From Acidobacteriota bacterium (GTDB taxonomy: Bacteria; Acidobacteriota; Vicinamibacteria; Vicinamibacterales; CAVVIG01): a stretch of DNA of 64,000 nucleotides. The notes below the pieces were generated by a model. The model saw nothing but the letters and a program-made list of their open reading frames with translations, did not search any database and was not told where the DNA came from. Shown piece after piece: positions 15,106 to 26,419 of this stretch; within the stretch, counting starts at the first letter, position 1; each line of letters begins with the position of its first letter. Made by a program: the position numbers and the translations under genes. The DNA lies in NCBI GenBank assembly GCA_016195265.1, contig JACPZW010000013.1:1-64000 (forward strand). Reading direction: 5' to 3'.

Positions 15106-18100
15106 CAGATTCATCCGCCGCGCCTCAGCCTTCAGCGCGGTCCACTGCGCCATCAGCTTCGCGACCGCGGCGTGACGCGCGCCCACCGCGGCGACCAGCT
15201 GGGTGGTGGGCGTCACGTCCGCGCCCTGAAGAAGTCCCATCAGCTGATTCAGCCCGCCGCTGATGTTGCCGAGCGTGTCCGGACCTTCGGGCGCGCCACC
15301 GCGTCCGCCGCCGCCGCCTTCGAGCGCGGCGAGCTTCTGATCGAGCGGCGTGCCCGTCGCCTTCGCGCGCAGCGCGCGCACATCACCCAGCGTCTTCTGC
15401 ACGTTGAGCAGATCGTCGTACAGGTGCTTCGACAGCGTGAACTGCTGCGCCAGGCCGAGCGACGGTGTTTTCACGCGCGGGTCCATCTTCAGCGTTAGCG
15501 GCTGCGTGTAGCTCTTGCCGTTCACGGTCAGCTTCACTGTGTACTGACCCGGTGCGGCCCACGGACTCGCGGGCACCGGCACGGTGTCGTGTGGAACCGC
15601 CGCGATTGGCAGCCCGCCGCGTCCGCCGCCGCCTCCCGGTATTGGTTGATAGTGAATGTCCCACGTGAAGCGATGCATGCCCGCCGTCGTCGCGAGCGGG
15701 TGCGGCGCGCGATACCAGTACATCGGCACCGGCGCGTTCGACGCGTTCGGCATGTCGAGGCGATCGTCGCTCGAGTAACGACGCACGAGCGTCGATCGCA
15801 ACCCTGCTTGCCCCGACGCTTGGCGAGATGGGGAAAGGGTCGCGCTGCTGGCCCCGGAAAAGATCTCGAGCGTCACCGGTCCCGACGCGTTCGACGCGAG
15901 CGAGTAATTGATGATCGCGCCGTCCGGCGGATTCCGTCCGGCGGTTTCGTCCGGCGGGATCGGCGTGTCCGTGTTCGTGTTCTGCCGCACGCGATACGCG
16001 ACCTGCGGCTTGAAGAGGACAGGGCTGAGGGCTGAGGGCTGAGGGCTGACGACCTGGCGCAGAGGCGTGATGTCGTCGAGGATCCAGATGCCGCGGCCGT
16101 GCGTGCCGGCGATCAGATCGTCGCCGTGGACGATCACGTCCCGCACCGATGTTGCGGGCATGTTCAGCCGCAGCGACTGCCAGCGATCGCCGTCGTCGAA
16201 CGACACGTGGACTTCGTGCTCCGTGCCGGCGAAGAGCAGGCCCTTCTTCTTAGGATCCTCGCGCACCGCGTCCACCGGCGCGCCGTCCGGCAGACCGCTG
16301 ACGATCTGCGTCCACGTCTTGCCGCCGTCGTGCGTGCGATAGATGTGCGGGCGCATGTCGTCGAGGCGCAACGTGTTGATCGCGGCGTACGCCGTGTTCG
16401 CATCGAAATGACCGGCGTCCATCACGGACACCTTCGCGAACGGCTTCAGATCCGGCGGCGTCACGTCCGTCCACGTCGCGCCACCGTCGGTCGTTGTGTG
16501 AATCAACCCGTCGTCTGTGCCGGCCCAGATCCGATTGATGTCCAGCGGTGACGGCGCGACGGCGTAGATCACGCCGCGCTGCGTCGGCTTCGCGCTGTCG
16601 GCGCTCCGGTACTTGCCGATCGTCTGCGGCGGCTCGAACGTCTTGCGCGTCAGGTCCGGGCTGATCTTCTGCCAGCTGCGGCCGCCGTCCGCCGTCTTCC
16701 AGAGCGTGTTGGCCGCGAAATACATGATGTGCGGATCGGCGGCCGAGAAGACGACCGGCGCCGTGCGCAGCGTGCGGAAGTCCGCCGGTCGGACCGGCGT
16801 CGGCGCGATGTTCTGCACCTGCGCGATGCGGCGGTCGTAGCGCGTCACCTTGCCGCCATACACAATGTTCTCGTTCAGCGGATCGGGGACGGCGTAGCCG
16901 TACTCCTCGACGCCGACCGGATGCCACTCACGGAAGGTGATCATCCCGTCGTTGCCGCGGCTGGACACGCACGCGGAACCACTCTCTTGTTGCCCGCCGC
17001 AGACGCGGTAGGGGAACGCGTTGTCCGCGTTCACGTGATACATCTGCGACGTCGCCTGGTTGTACCAGGAGCTCCACGTCTCACCGTTGTTGACGCTGAT
17101 GATCGCGCCCTGATCGCTCGCGAGCGCGATGATGTTCGGCGCGTTGGGATTGATCCACGGCCGCTGGTAGTCGTCGCCGCCGGGCGCGCCGCGCAGCGCG
17201 ACCCACGTCCGGCCGCCGTCTTCGGATCGATAGCTGACCGTGCTCGCAATGATCACGGCGTCGCGATTCTGCGGGTTGACGACGGGGACCGGGAGGTCAC
17301 CGCCGCCGATGCGGCCCGCCGGACGAGTGTCGGTCGTCGCCGGCGTCCAATTCTCGCCGGCGTCATCCGATCGGTAGATGCGGACGGTCGTCGGATTCGC
17401 GACCGTCGCGTAGATCCGGTTGCCGTCGCTCGGTGCGACCGCGATGTCCGCCTGGACGACGCCTTCAGCCGGCAGCCCGCTCGTCAGTTGCCGCCACGTC
17501 GTGCCGCCGTTGGTCGACTTGAAAATCCCGCCGTTGGTCCCGGCCCACGCGCCGTTCTCCCATGGACCCTGGCGCTGCTCCCACAGGCACGCGTACACGA
17601 TGTCCGGATTCCTCGGGTCGAACTCGAGATCGGAGCCGCCGGTGTTTTCGTCTTTCGACAGCACTTTCTGGAACGAGTGTCCGCCGTCGGTCGATCGGTA
17701 GATGCCGCGCTCTTCGTTCGGGCCGTACGGATGGCCGAGCACGGCGACGAAGAGCCTGTTCGCGTCGCGCGGGTCGACGAGGATGTACGGAATCTGCTGG
17801 CCGTCGCGCAGGCCGAGATGCGTCCACGTCTTGCCGGCGTCTGTCGATTTGTAGATGCCGTCGCCGACCGAAAGATCCGGACGCGCGAGGCCTTCGCCGC
17901 TGCCGACATAGATAATGTTGGGATCGGACGGCGCGACGGCGATCGCGCCAACGGAGCCGGTCGGCTGATCGTCGAAGATCGGCGTCCACGTGCGGCCGAA
18001 GTCGTTCGTCTTCCAGACGCCGCCGTTGACCGGCGCCATGTAGAAGACGTTGGGCTGGCCGGGCACGCCCGTGATCGCCTTGGTGCGGCCGCCGCGGTGC

Positions 18101-18246
18101 GGGCCGATCGACCGCCACCGCATCTCGGCGGCGAACATCTTCAGATCGACGGTGCCTGTCGCTTGCGCGCGCACCCGCGGGCGCGGCAGGAACGCCAGGA
18201 CACCGAACACGGAGAGCAGTGACACAGCAGCAAGACGGCGGAGCAT
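15094..18246 (-). CDS. Sortilin/BNR-like secreted double beta-propeller protein
   Basis: The protein has about 1050 residues. MLRRLAAVSLLSVFGVLAFL begins a signal peptide ending near VRAQ. Asp-box blades fill residues 30-750 (GVWKTNDFGRTWTP, GIYKSTDAGKTWTHLG, GIFKSTNGGTTWRQL, LWKTADGGRSWQK, IYRTHDGGKTWTQI, VSFDDGDRWQSL), followed by a C-terminal domain with [24 protein letters not shown] and a coiled tail. Two tracts look inserted: LSPSRQASGQAG, and SPQPSALSPV encoded by an AGGGCTG tandem repeat (16019-16049). Start 18246 is chosen because GGAGG lies 9 nt upstream; an ATG at 18255 has no spacing. Paralogue of 11994-14036 and parent of the vestige at 20271-20640. Confidence 0.85.
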   Translation of the reverse strand: MLRRLAAVSLLSVFGVLAFLPRPRVRAQATGTVDLKMFAAEMRWRSIGPHRGGRTKAITGVPGQPNVFYMAPVNGGVWKTNDFGRTWTPIFDDQPTGSVGAIAVAPSDPNIIYVGSGEGLARPDLSVGDGIYKSTDAGKTWTHLGLRDGQQIPYILVDPRDANRLFVAVLGHPYGPNEERGIYRSTDGGHSFQKVLSKDENTGGSDLEFDPRNPDIVYACLWEQRQGPWENGAWAGTNGGIFKSTNGGTTWRQLTSGLPAEGVVQADIAVAPSDGNRIYATVANPTTVRIYRSDDAGENWTPATTDTRPAGRIGGGDLPVPVVNPQNRDAVIIASTVSYRSEDGGRTWVALRGAPGGDDYQRPWINPNAPNIIALASDQGAIISVNNGETWSSWYNQATSQMYHVNADNAFPYRVCGGQQESGSACVSSRGNDGMITFREWHPVGVEEYGYAVPDPLNENIVYGGKVTRYDRRIAQVQNIAPTPVRPADFRTLRTAPVVFSAADPHIMYFAANTLWKTADGGRSWQKISPDLTRKTFEPPQTIGKYRSADSAKPTQRGVIYAVAPSPLDINRIWAGTDDGLIHTTTDGGATWTDVTPPDLKPFAKVSVMDAGHFDANTAYAAINTLRLDDMRPHIYRTHDGGKTWTQIVSGLPDGAPVDAVREDPKKKGLLFAGTEHEVHVSFDDGDRWQSLRLNMPATSVRDVIVHGDDLIAGTHGRGIWILDDITPLRQVVSPQPSALSPVLFKPQVAYRVRQNTNTDTPIPPDETAGRNPPDGAIINYSLASNASGPVTLEIFSGASSATLSPSRQASGQAGLRSTLVRRYSSDDRLDMPNASNAPVPMYWYRAPHPLATTAGMHRFTWDIHYQPIPGGGGGRGGLPIAAVPHDTVPVPASPWAAPGQYTVKLTVNGKSYTQPLTLKMDPRVKTPSLGLAQQFTLSKHLYDDLLNVQKTLGDVRALRAKATGTPLDQKLAALEGGGGGRGGAPEGPDTLGNISGGLNQLMGLLQGADVTPTTQLVAAVGARHAAVAKLMAQWTALKAEARRMNLGIE
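16019..16049. repeat. AGGGCTG x4 tandem tract inside a coding sequence
   Basis: The 7-bp word also seen at 5743-5759 repeats four times here. It is read in the minus frame as a Ser-Pro rich stretch before VLFKPQVAYRV. 28-30 bp of insertion keeps the frame only approximately, so its boundaries may have been trimmed by selection. Confidence 0.7.
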
Positions 18247-18316
18247 TGCGCGCATCCTCCAGGCGTGGGGACCGAGCTTGCTCGGCCCAGCGGTTTCAAC
18301 AGGCGTCGATTCTACC
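18247..18316 (-). promoter_or_regulatory. 5' leader of the sortilin-like gene: -10, hairpin, SD
   Basis: TAGAAT (minus, 18316-18311) could be the -10. About 25 nt further on lies the hairpin CCGAGC-AA-GCTCGG (18285-18272), then GGAGG 9 nt before the ATG. The same leader is copied in the vestige at 20513-20590. 18317-18534 shows no supportable gene. Confidence 0.45.
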
Positions 18317-18552
18317 GCGCGACGATCTGCGCCGTCTTCGCTCGTGGGCAATATCTGCCCGCCTGCGAGGCGCGCGCCTCGCAGAAAATCCAATCTGGAC
18401 GTCGCGATGGCCGGAACCATAATCGGCGCGTCATGGGGCCAGCCAGCCCAATCAGCGCTGTGGAAGAGGGCGCGGGGCGCGGGCGATAATGACGATTCCG
18501 TCAATTCCGCACTTCCCCGAGCGACACACCGCTAATGTTTCCTATCGTCCCC

Positions 18553-18756
18553 ATGAGACTGTTTATTGAGCCGATGAACGCGACCGTCGTCGAGGTGGCC
18601 GACGATGGGCGGGTGCGGATTGAGAACGAAGGATGGTCGGGGCCCACGCTGCAGGAGCAGCGCGCGATCATCCACTCGGCGCAGAACGACATCGCCGAGC
18701 TCACCGACGCGATCGAGGTCTTGCAGAAGAGCAGGAGTGGCGAACGGCAGCATTGA
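18553..18756 (+). CDS. Small hypothetical protein
   Basis: The protein has 67 residues, MRLFIEPMNATVVEVADDGRVRI followed by QEQRAIIHSAQNDIAELTDAIEVLQK, a beta strand plus a helical, coiled-coil-like C-terminus. No family recognised. An in-frame ATG at 18535 would add six residues. It ends at the operator of the next gene pair and might belong to it, but could also be independent. Confidence 0.45.
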   Translation: MRLFIEPMNATVVEVADDGRVRIENEGWSGPTLQEQRAIIHSAQNDIAELTDAIEVLQKSRSGERQH

Positions 18757-18775
18757 TGTAGTATCATCACTACAT
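18756..18775 (+). promoter_or_regulatory. Palindromic operator over the phd start codon
   Basis: ATGTAGT-ATCATC-ACTACAT: 7-bp perfect arms and a 6-nt centre. TATCAT (18762-18767) inside it is a possible -10 exactly 6 nt before the ATG at 18774, implying a leaderless message and autorepression by the antitoxin. The -35 is not evident. Confidence 0.6.
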
Positions 18776-19061
18776 GAGACTCGGGCTCCGCGAAGCCAAT
18801 CAGCGTTTTTCGAAAGCCATCAGGGCGGTGCGCGCTGGCGAAGAGGTGGTCCTCACAGAACGAGGCCGCCCGATTGCTGTTATCAAGCCGTTCACGAGGA
18901 AGGACGCTCCGGCGGCCGCGCTTCAGGCCATGGTCGAGGCGGGCCTGGTCACGCCGGCGACGCGGGGGGGGCCGATGCCGCCGCCGCGGTGGCGTCCGGT
19001 GAAAGTCACCGGCCGGTCTCTGTCCCAGTCAATCATTGACGATCGCGACGACCGTCTCTAG
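18774..19061 (+). CDS. Phd/YefM-type antitoxin
   Basis: The protein has 95 residues. MRLGLREANQRFSKAIRAVR, then AGEEVVLTERGRPIAVIKPF, is the canonical Phd/YefM N-terminal DNA-binding fold (LREANQ.FSK.... V..GEEV.ITERG.P.AVI). The C-terminal half is Pro/Arg-rich and expected to bind the toxin. The TAG is 2 nt before the toxin GTG. It should repress via the palindrome at 18756-18775. Confidence 0.85.
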   Translation: MRLGLREANQRFSKAIRAVRAGEEVVLTERGRPIAVIKPFTRKDAPAAALQAMVEAGLVTPATRGGPMPPPRWRPVKVTGRSLSQSIIDDRDDRL

Positions 19062-19063
19062 CC

Positions 19064-19495
19064 GTGTGGGCCTACGTCGACACGAGCGCGCTCGCGAAGC
19101 GGTACATCGACGAAGCCGGGCGGCGTGAAGCCCTGCAACTATTGCGACGCTATTCCCTGGTGACGTCGGTGGTGCTGCCTGTCGAACTGTGTGGTGCGTT
19201 CAGGCGCCGCGTCGCAGAAGGAACGCTCGAGGCAGCGCGGCTGCCGGGAATCCTGAGCCGTGTCTCCGCGGACAGGCAGCACTGGACGCTGGTGGAGGCA
19301 GGCGCCGAGGTGCTCGCCGCCGCCGAGACGCTTGTCTCGACCCGCCCTCTTCGGACGCTCGATGCCATCCACGTGGCATCGGCCCAGCTTTTTGCCGCCC
19401 GCATGTCGATGCCGGCACTGCTCTTCGTCAGCGCCGACCGGCGACAGACCGAGGCCGCGGCCTTCGTCGGGCTGACGGCGAGGCTCATCGCGTAA
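19064..19495 (+). CDS. PIN-domain toxin (VapC-like), GTG start
   Basis: The protein has 143 residues, MWAYVDTSALAKRYIDEAG at the start. Asp in YVDTSALAK (residue 6), Glu in LPVELCGAF (near 42), Asp in RTLDAIHVASA (near 101) and Asp in FVSADRR (near 123) complete the PIN site. The GTG at 19064 directly follows the antitoxin stop; no ATG fits. Phd antitoxins are known to pair with PIN toxins as well as Doc. It ends 3 bp from the convergent PIN toxin gene of the next pair. Confidence 0.85.
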   Translation: MWAYVDTSALAKRYIDEAGRREALQLLRRYSLVTSVVLPVELCGAFRRRVAEGTLEAARLPGILSRVSADRQHWTLVEAGAEVLAAAETLVSTRPLRTLDAIHVASAQLFAARMSMPALLFVSADRRQTEAAAFVGLTARLIA

Positions 19496-19498
19496 GAG

Positions 19499-19882
19499 TC
19501 ACGCCCTGGGGATTTGCGGCAGCGAGTCGAAGTGGCGGTCGCGGTCGTAGAGCGTCAGCGAGTGCTGGAGGACCAGCGCGGCGATCCACATGTCGTTCGT
19601 CGGAATGGGCGTCCCCTGCTGACGCAGCTGCCGGTACACATTCGCGTAGTGATGGATCGTCTGGTCGTCGGCGTAGACGATGCGGACGCCGGGCTTGAGA
19701 AGAAAGCGCCGTAAGACCGACTCATTCTTCGGGCCCTGACGGCCCACGCCGAAGCCGGCGCGCAACTCGCCGATCACAACAAACGGCAGCACGACCGTGT
19801 CTGCCGACTCGATACGTTCCACCACGTCCGCGTCACCGCGGCACAGGTCGGTGTAGCGATTGGTGTCGAGCGCAAGATTCAT
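19499..19882 (-). CDS. vapC: PIN-domain toxin (VapC/FitB-like)
   Basis: The protein has 127 residues. MNLALDTNRYTDLCRGDADV gives the first Asp (LALDTN), VVIGELRAGF the Glu, PTNDMWIAALVLQHSLTL the third acidic position and LYDRDRHFDSLPQI the fourth. The LDTNRYTDL and DRHFDSLP motifs match the VapC group paired with short FitA-like antitoxins. The start overlaps the antitoxin stop as ATGA (19882-19879). Confidence 0.85.
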   Translation of the reverse strand: MNLALDTNRYTDLCRGDADVVERIESADTVVLPFVVIGELRAGFGVGRQGPKNESVLRRFLLKPGVRIVYADDQTIHHYANVYRQLRQQGTPIPTNDMWIAALVLQHSLTLYDRDRHFDSLPQIPRA

Positions 19883-20121
19883 TTCCAGAGCGCGCGGTCG
19901 ATCTTGTGCTGATCCGCGAGCGCGCGGTCGAAGGCCCGGTCGTGATGCCAGGTGCCGGCAATATCCTTCAGGTCGCGCTGCCGCGGCCGGTGTTCCGTGA
20001 CGCCGGCGCCGCGGGCGAGTGTCTCGAGGGCGACGTCGTTCAGGCTCTTGCCTTGTTCCCGTGCGCGGCGGCGAAGCGCCAGGTCGACGACGTCCGGTAT
20101 GTTGCGGAGCGTGTACTGCAT
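19879..20121 (-). CDS. vapB: FitA/VapB-like ribbon-helix-helix antitoxin
   Basis: The protein has 80 residues. MQYTLRNIPDVVDLALRRRA, then REQGKSLNDVALETLARGAG, is an RHH DNA-binding domain; the tail DLKDIAGTWHHDRAFDRALADQ resembles the toxin-binding peptide of FitA-type antitoxins. TACAAT (plus 20128-20133) ends 6 nt before the ATG, so this mRNA too is probably leaderless. The operon runs toward the Phd/PIN pair. Confidence 0.85.
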   Translation of the reverse strand: MQYTLRNIPDVVDLALRRRAREQGKSLNDVALETLARGAGVTEHRPRQRDLKDIAGTWHHDRAFDRALADQHKIDRALWK

Positions 20122-20270
20122 GCACTCATTGTAGGCGGTGAAGGCAGATCAGGCAAGCGAACGGCTCGAGCGCGATCACGCAATCGCCTGATCACCAGAC
20201 AGCCCAATTCAGCAGCGCGGTTCGTCGGACTTCACCCGTGACCAGGACATCGAGATAATCCGGCCTGCGT

Positions 20271-20640
20271 GACGGCGATGTACGAGGTAAGGAGCCCCAG
20301 CGGACCGGCGTCGGCGCGATGTTCTGCACCTGGGCCATGCGGCGGTCGTAGCGCGTGATCTTCCCGCCATATCGGGACGTTCGGGTTGATCCAGGCTCGC
20401 TGGTAGTCGTCGCCGCCCAGCGCGCCGCGCCGCGCGACCCACGTCTTGCCGCCGTCTTCAGAGCGATAGCTGACCGGACACGGCGAGCAGCGACACAGCA
20501 GCAAGACGGCGAAGCATTGCGCGCATCCTCCAGGCGTGGGGGCCGAGCTTGCTCGGCCCAGCGATTTCAACAGGCGTTGATTCTACCGCGCTCCGTCCTG
20601 TGGTTTCGTCGCCGATTCCATTTCCGGGAGGGCGAGCGTC
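20271..20640 (-). pseudogene. Vestigial third copy of the sortilin-like gene
   Basis: Read on the minus strand the segment preserves the 5' leader and start of the 18246 gene almost exactly (SAVESTPVEIAGPSKLGPHAW context, hairpin at 20541-20558, GGAGG, MLRRLAAVSLLAVSGQ). It then jumps to the blade VSYRSEDGGKTWVARRGALG, then GDDYQRAWINPN, then to TRYDRRMAQVQNIAPTPVR-like sequence. Roughly 370 bp of a 3.1 kb gene remain, in at least three joined pieces. The rest of 20134-20684 shows no gene. Confidence 0.85.
20541..20558. repeat. Hairpin GGCCGAGC-TT-GCTCGGCC
   Basis: Perfect 8-bp arms. It is the duplicated leader hairpin of the sortilin-like gene and a member of the GAGCTTGCTC palindrome family. 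Confidence 0.85.
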
Positions 20641-20684
20641 ATCGGGGCGCGCCGGCGCCGCCGGCATGAGGCTTTGGTTCGCTC

Positions 20685-20712
20685 TTGCCCCTGAAGTCGC
20701 CGCTCATACAAT
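20685..20712 (+). promoter_or_regulatory. Promoter of the Ser/Thr kinase gene
   Basis: TTGCCC (20685-20690), 16 nt, TACAAT (20707-20712), then 6 nt to the GTG at 20719. It implies a leaderless transcript. Confidence 0.55.
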
Positions 20713-20718
20713 GTCTGT

Positions 20719-23007
<2,289 letters not shown>

Positions 23008-23032
23008 GTGCTGCCTCCGTTCCTGGCCTTTC

Positions 23033-26000
23033 TCACGCGCCAGTCAATGCACCACGCACGTTTCGCGCCTCGTCCAGATCCCGCGTGGGCGTCTGATCCG
23101 GAACGCTGCGAATGGCTTCGTCGAGCATCGGCCGGGCGGTGGCGCCGCGGCCGCGCGCGCGCAGGAACATCGCGAGACTGCTCGCGGACCGCAGCTCGAA
23201 CAACCGCGCGCCCTGACGACGCGAAGTGTCGATCGCGCGCCGCAGCAACGATTCGATCGCGTCGGCCTCGGTATTCGTGATCGACCCGCCGTTCGCCTGC
23301 GCCCGCCGCGCACGCACCTCCGCCTCGAGCCGATCGATCTCGGCCGCGGCGATCGCTTCGCCGCCCTGCGCCACCAGTCCCCGCGCGTCGTCCAGCCGCT
23401 CGATGGCGCGACTGAAGTCGCCGCGCATCGCGTGCGCGCCGGCCAGCTGCGTCAGGAAATACGGCACGACCATGCCCGTTCCGACCCCGCGGTACATGCC
23501 AAGCGCGTTTTCCATCTGCGCGATGCCGGCATCCACCTCGCCGGCATCGGCCGTGCCGCGGCCGGCGAAGATCATGCCCCACAAGAGCCACCAGCCCAGC
23601 GCCTGCGCCTGCGACAGCGCCATCGTCTCGCCGGCGCGCGCGGCCATCGCCGCCGGCTCGCGGCGGTACGACTGCAGCCACGCGGCGCACCCGAGGGCGT
23701 ACGCCTGGCTGAACGGATGCTTCAATTCGTCGGCCAGCCGCACGGCGCCCGCCGAGCATTCGATCGCGAGCGCGGTGTCGCCCTGGAGATACCGCACCAT
23801 CGCCGCGACGGATCGCGACGTGACGCCGACGTCCTGACAGCTGAGAAAGCAATTCGCATGATGCCGCTCGGGCACGTAGGTCGCCACGGCGCGGTCGAGA
23901 TGTTGGCGCGCCGTCGCGAGGCGGCCCATGTAGTAATGACTGAGCCCCAGCGCGAAGTCGGACTCGAGCACGAGCGACTCGTCGCCGAGACTTTCGGCGA
24001 AACTCATCATGCGCTCGGCGAACTGCAGCCCCTGCGTCTGATCGCCTTTCACCAGATAAAACGCCCAGAGCCCCCATAACACCCAGAACAGCGTGGGACT
24101 GTCGCCCACGCGCTCGCTGAGCGCGTGCGCCCTCGAGTACGCCTCGGCCACTTCGGGCGCGGCCCAGCCCTTCTGAATCGTGAGCGCCGTGCCGAGCGTC
24201 GAGAGCAGGTCCAGCTCGAGCCGATCCCGTTCGACCGAGACAGGCTGCGCCGCCACCAGCTCCAGTCCGTGCCGCAGATGCGTCGCCGCTTCCTCGACGG
24301 CGGACGAGGCGACGGCCTTCTGGCCGGCCTGCAGCCAGTACGGCACCGCGCGCAGCGGCTGGCCGGCGCGGCTCCAGTGCTGCGCGAGGCGCTCGGGCTG
24401 GCCCTGCGCGATGGTCGCGAACGGCCCCTCGAGCGCCAGCGCGACCCGCTCGTGATATTGCTGCCGGCTGCGCTTGAGCAGCGACTCGTACGCGACGTCC
24501 TTGATCAGGTCGTGCTTAATCGTGAAGCCGCCGCCGGTCGCAAACACCAGTCCGGCATCGAGCAGTTGCTGCAGGCCCCGGCGGATCGTGCGGCTTTCGG
24601 CCGGCAGCACGTCGGTGAGCAGCTCGTACATGAAATCGCGGCCCACGACCGACGCGATCTGCATCACCATCCGCGCTTCGGGCTCCATGCGATCGAGGCG
24701 CTCGCGCAGCAGGTCTTGCAGCCGCGTCGGCACCGCCGCGTCCGGCACCGGTCCGGTCAGCTCGTACCCGCCGTCGCGCTCGACGAGCCAGCCGGACTCG
24801 AGCAGCATCCGCGTCATCTCCTCGACGAACAGCGGATTCCCTTCGCTCTTCTGGACGAGCAGCGTCAGCACCTGCCGAGGCAGCCGCTTGCCGCCGGTGA
24901 GGCCGCGAATCATCGCCTCGGTGTCGGCCGCGGACAGATCGCTGACGGTCAGCTGAACCAGCGACGCGCGCGGCTCCCAGGGCGCGCGGAACGCCGGCCG
25001 CGCGGTCATCAGCACGAGCAGGCGCCGGTCGCCCATGCGCTCCATCACCGCGCCCACCAGTTCGAGCGTCGTCGGATCGATCCAGTGCGCGTCTTCAATC
25101 ACCAGCAGCGTGGGCCGCCGCTCGGTCGGCACGAGAATCATCGCGAGCAGGATCTCGAGCGTGCGCTGCTTCTGCGTGAGCGGGTGCAGCGCCACCGGGC
25201 TGTAGCCGGCCTCGGGCGGGACGCCGAGCAGTTGCGCGATGAGCGGCAGCGCGCCGTCGGCGTCGCAGCGATGTTCCAGCAGCGTCGCGCGGACGCGATC
25301 GAGCTTGAGGCGCGGATCCGTCTCCTCGGCCAGGCGGAGCCGCCCTCGCAGCATCTCCGTGATCGGATGCAGCGCGCTGCTTGCGTGATACGGCGAGCAG
25401 AAACAGTCGAGCCGATGGTGCATCCCGGTCGACAGCTGGTCGCGAAACACGTGCACCAACCGCGACTTGCCCACGCCAGGTTCGCCGGTGAGCACCACGA
25501 CGCGTCCCGCCCCCGCGCTCGCGTCGCGCCAGGCCGCGCCAAGCGGCGCCATGATGGTCTCGCGGCCGATGTAGGACGTGAGCTGCGGCGCGGTCGCGCC
25601 GTCCAGGCGGCCGTGCGCGCCACTCGCGCCCAGCACGACAAACGCCTCCACCGGCTCGGCGACGCCTTTGATCATCTGCGGCCCGAGACGCTCGGTCTGG
25701 AAGAACTCCGACACGAGGCGGAGCGTGGCCGGGCTGATGACGACTGTGTTGGCCTTGGCGAGACCCTGGATGCGGGAGGCGATGTTCGGCGTGTCGCCCA
25801 TGGCGAGCCGCTCCGTGCGGTTGGCGCCGCCGACGTCGCCCACCACCGCGATGCCGGTGTGCACGCCGATCCGCACCGCCAGCGAGACCGGCCGCTCGGG
25901 GCCGAGCCGCGCGTTGAGCTTCGCGACCGCCTCGACGATCTCGAGCGCCGCCTGCACCGCCCGCCGGCCGTCGTCTTCGTGCGCGATCGGATAGCCGAAG

Positions 26001-26419
26001 TAGATGAGGATGCCGTCACCGTAGTACTGCGCGATCGTGCCCTCGTAGCGGCGCACCGCCGCCGCGGCGGTCTCGCGATAATCGCTGACGATGTCGCGCA
26101 GATCCTCGGGATCGATCTCGCGGGAGAGCTGCGTGGACCCGACGAGGTCGCAGAACATGAACGTCATGTGCCGGCGTTCGATCGGCGACGTCACGGTGGC
26201 CGACGCGAGAGGGTCGGCCGAGAGGACCGGTGTCGCGCGCGTCACCGCGGGCGAAGTGGCGGCGGCGATCGCCGCACCGCATTGGGCGCAAAAACGCGCG
26301 CCGGGCACGTGCTCGGCCCCGCACGCGGCGCACCGGGCGGCAAGGGCCCCGCCGCAGTGCGCGCAGAACTTCGCGTCGACGGCGGCTTCCGATCCGCATC
26401 CGGGGCAGCGACGAGTCAT
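23033..26419 (-). CDS. Class III adenylate/guanylate cyclase with zinc ribbons, AAA ATPase and TPR-like repeats
   Basis: The protein has 1128 residues. MTRRCPGCGSEAAVDAKFC opens an N-terminal block of CxxC zinc ribbons (CPGC, CAHC, CAAC, CAQC; residues 4-55). Cyclase homology domain about 85-270: RHMTFMFCDLVGSTQLSREI (metal Asp), IAQYYGDGILIYFG, RIGVHTGIAVVGDVG. AAA/ATPase domain from about 300: VVVLTGEPGVGKSRLVHVF Walker A and LLVIEDAHWIDP Walker B, followed by a long helical TPR-like region to the end. The group is soluble signalling regulators; whether it makes cAMP is untested. Its start overlaps the desaturase stop as ATGA (26419-26416). It is convergent with the kinase, suggesting a regulatory region of the genome. 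Confidence 0.88.
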   Translation of the reverse strand: MTRRCPGCGSEAAVDAKFCAHCGGALAARCAACGAEHVPGARFCAQCGAAIAAATSPAVTRATPVLSADPLASATVTSPIERRHMTFMFCDLVGSTQLSREIDPEDLRDIVSDYRETAAAAVRRYEGTIAQYYGDGILIYFGYPIAHEDDGRRAVQAALEIVEAVAKLNARLGPERPVSLAVRIGVHTGIAVVGDVGGANRTERLAMGDTPNIASRIQGLAKANTVVISPATLRLVSEFFQTERLGPQMIKGVAEPVEAFVVLGASGAHGRLDGATAPQLTSYIGRETIMAPLGAAWRDASAGAGRVVVLTGEPGVGKSRLVHVFRDQLSTGMHHRLDCFCSPYHASSALHPITEMLRGRLRLAEETDPRLKLDRVRATLLEHRCDADGALPLIAQLLGVPPEAGYSPVALHPLTQKQRTLEILLAMILVPTERRPTLLVIEDAHWIDPTTLELVGAVMERMGDRRLLVLMTARPAFRAPWEPRASLVQLTVSDLSAADTEAMIRGLTGGKRLPRQVLTLLVQKSEGNPLFVEEMTRMLLESGWLVERDGGYELTGPVPDAAVPTRLQDLLRERLDRMEPEARMVMQIASVVGRDFMYELLTDVLPAESRTIRRGLQQLLDAGLVFATGGGFTIKHDLIKDVAYESLLKRSRQQYHERVALALEGPFATIAQGQPERLAQHWSRAGQPLRAVPYWLQAGQKAVASSAVEEAATHLRHGLELVAAQPVSVERDRLELDLLSTLGTALTIQKGWAAPEVAEAYSRAHALSERVGDSPTLFWVLWGLWAFYLVKGDQTQGLQFAERMMSFAESLGDESLVLESDFALGLSHYYMGRLATARQHLDRAVATYVPERHHANCFLSCQDVGVTSRSVAAMVRYLQGDTALAIECSAGAVRLADELKHPFSQAYALGCAAWLQSYRREPAAMAARAGETMALSQAQALGWWLLWGMIFAGRGTADAGEVDAGIAQMENALGMYRGVGTGMVVPYFLTQLAGAHAMRGDFSRAIERLDDARGLVAQGGEAIAAAEIDRLEAEVRARRAQANGGSITNTEADAIESLLRRAIDTSRRQGARLFELRSASSLAMFLRARGRGATARPMLDEAIRSVPDQTPTRDLDEARNVRGALTGA

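Noticed and set aside
18418-18489. A tiny leaderless gene (18 residues from ATG 18433) behind CATAATCGGCGCGT, a 14-mer shared with the promoter at 30272
   Set aside because: The shared word is short, there is no -35 and the peptide has no recognisable feature.
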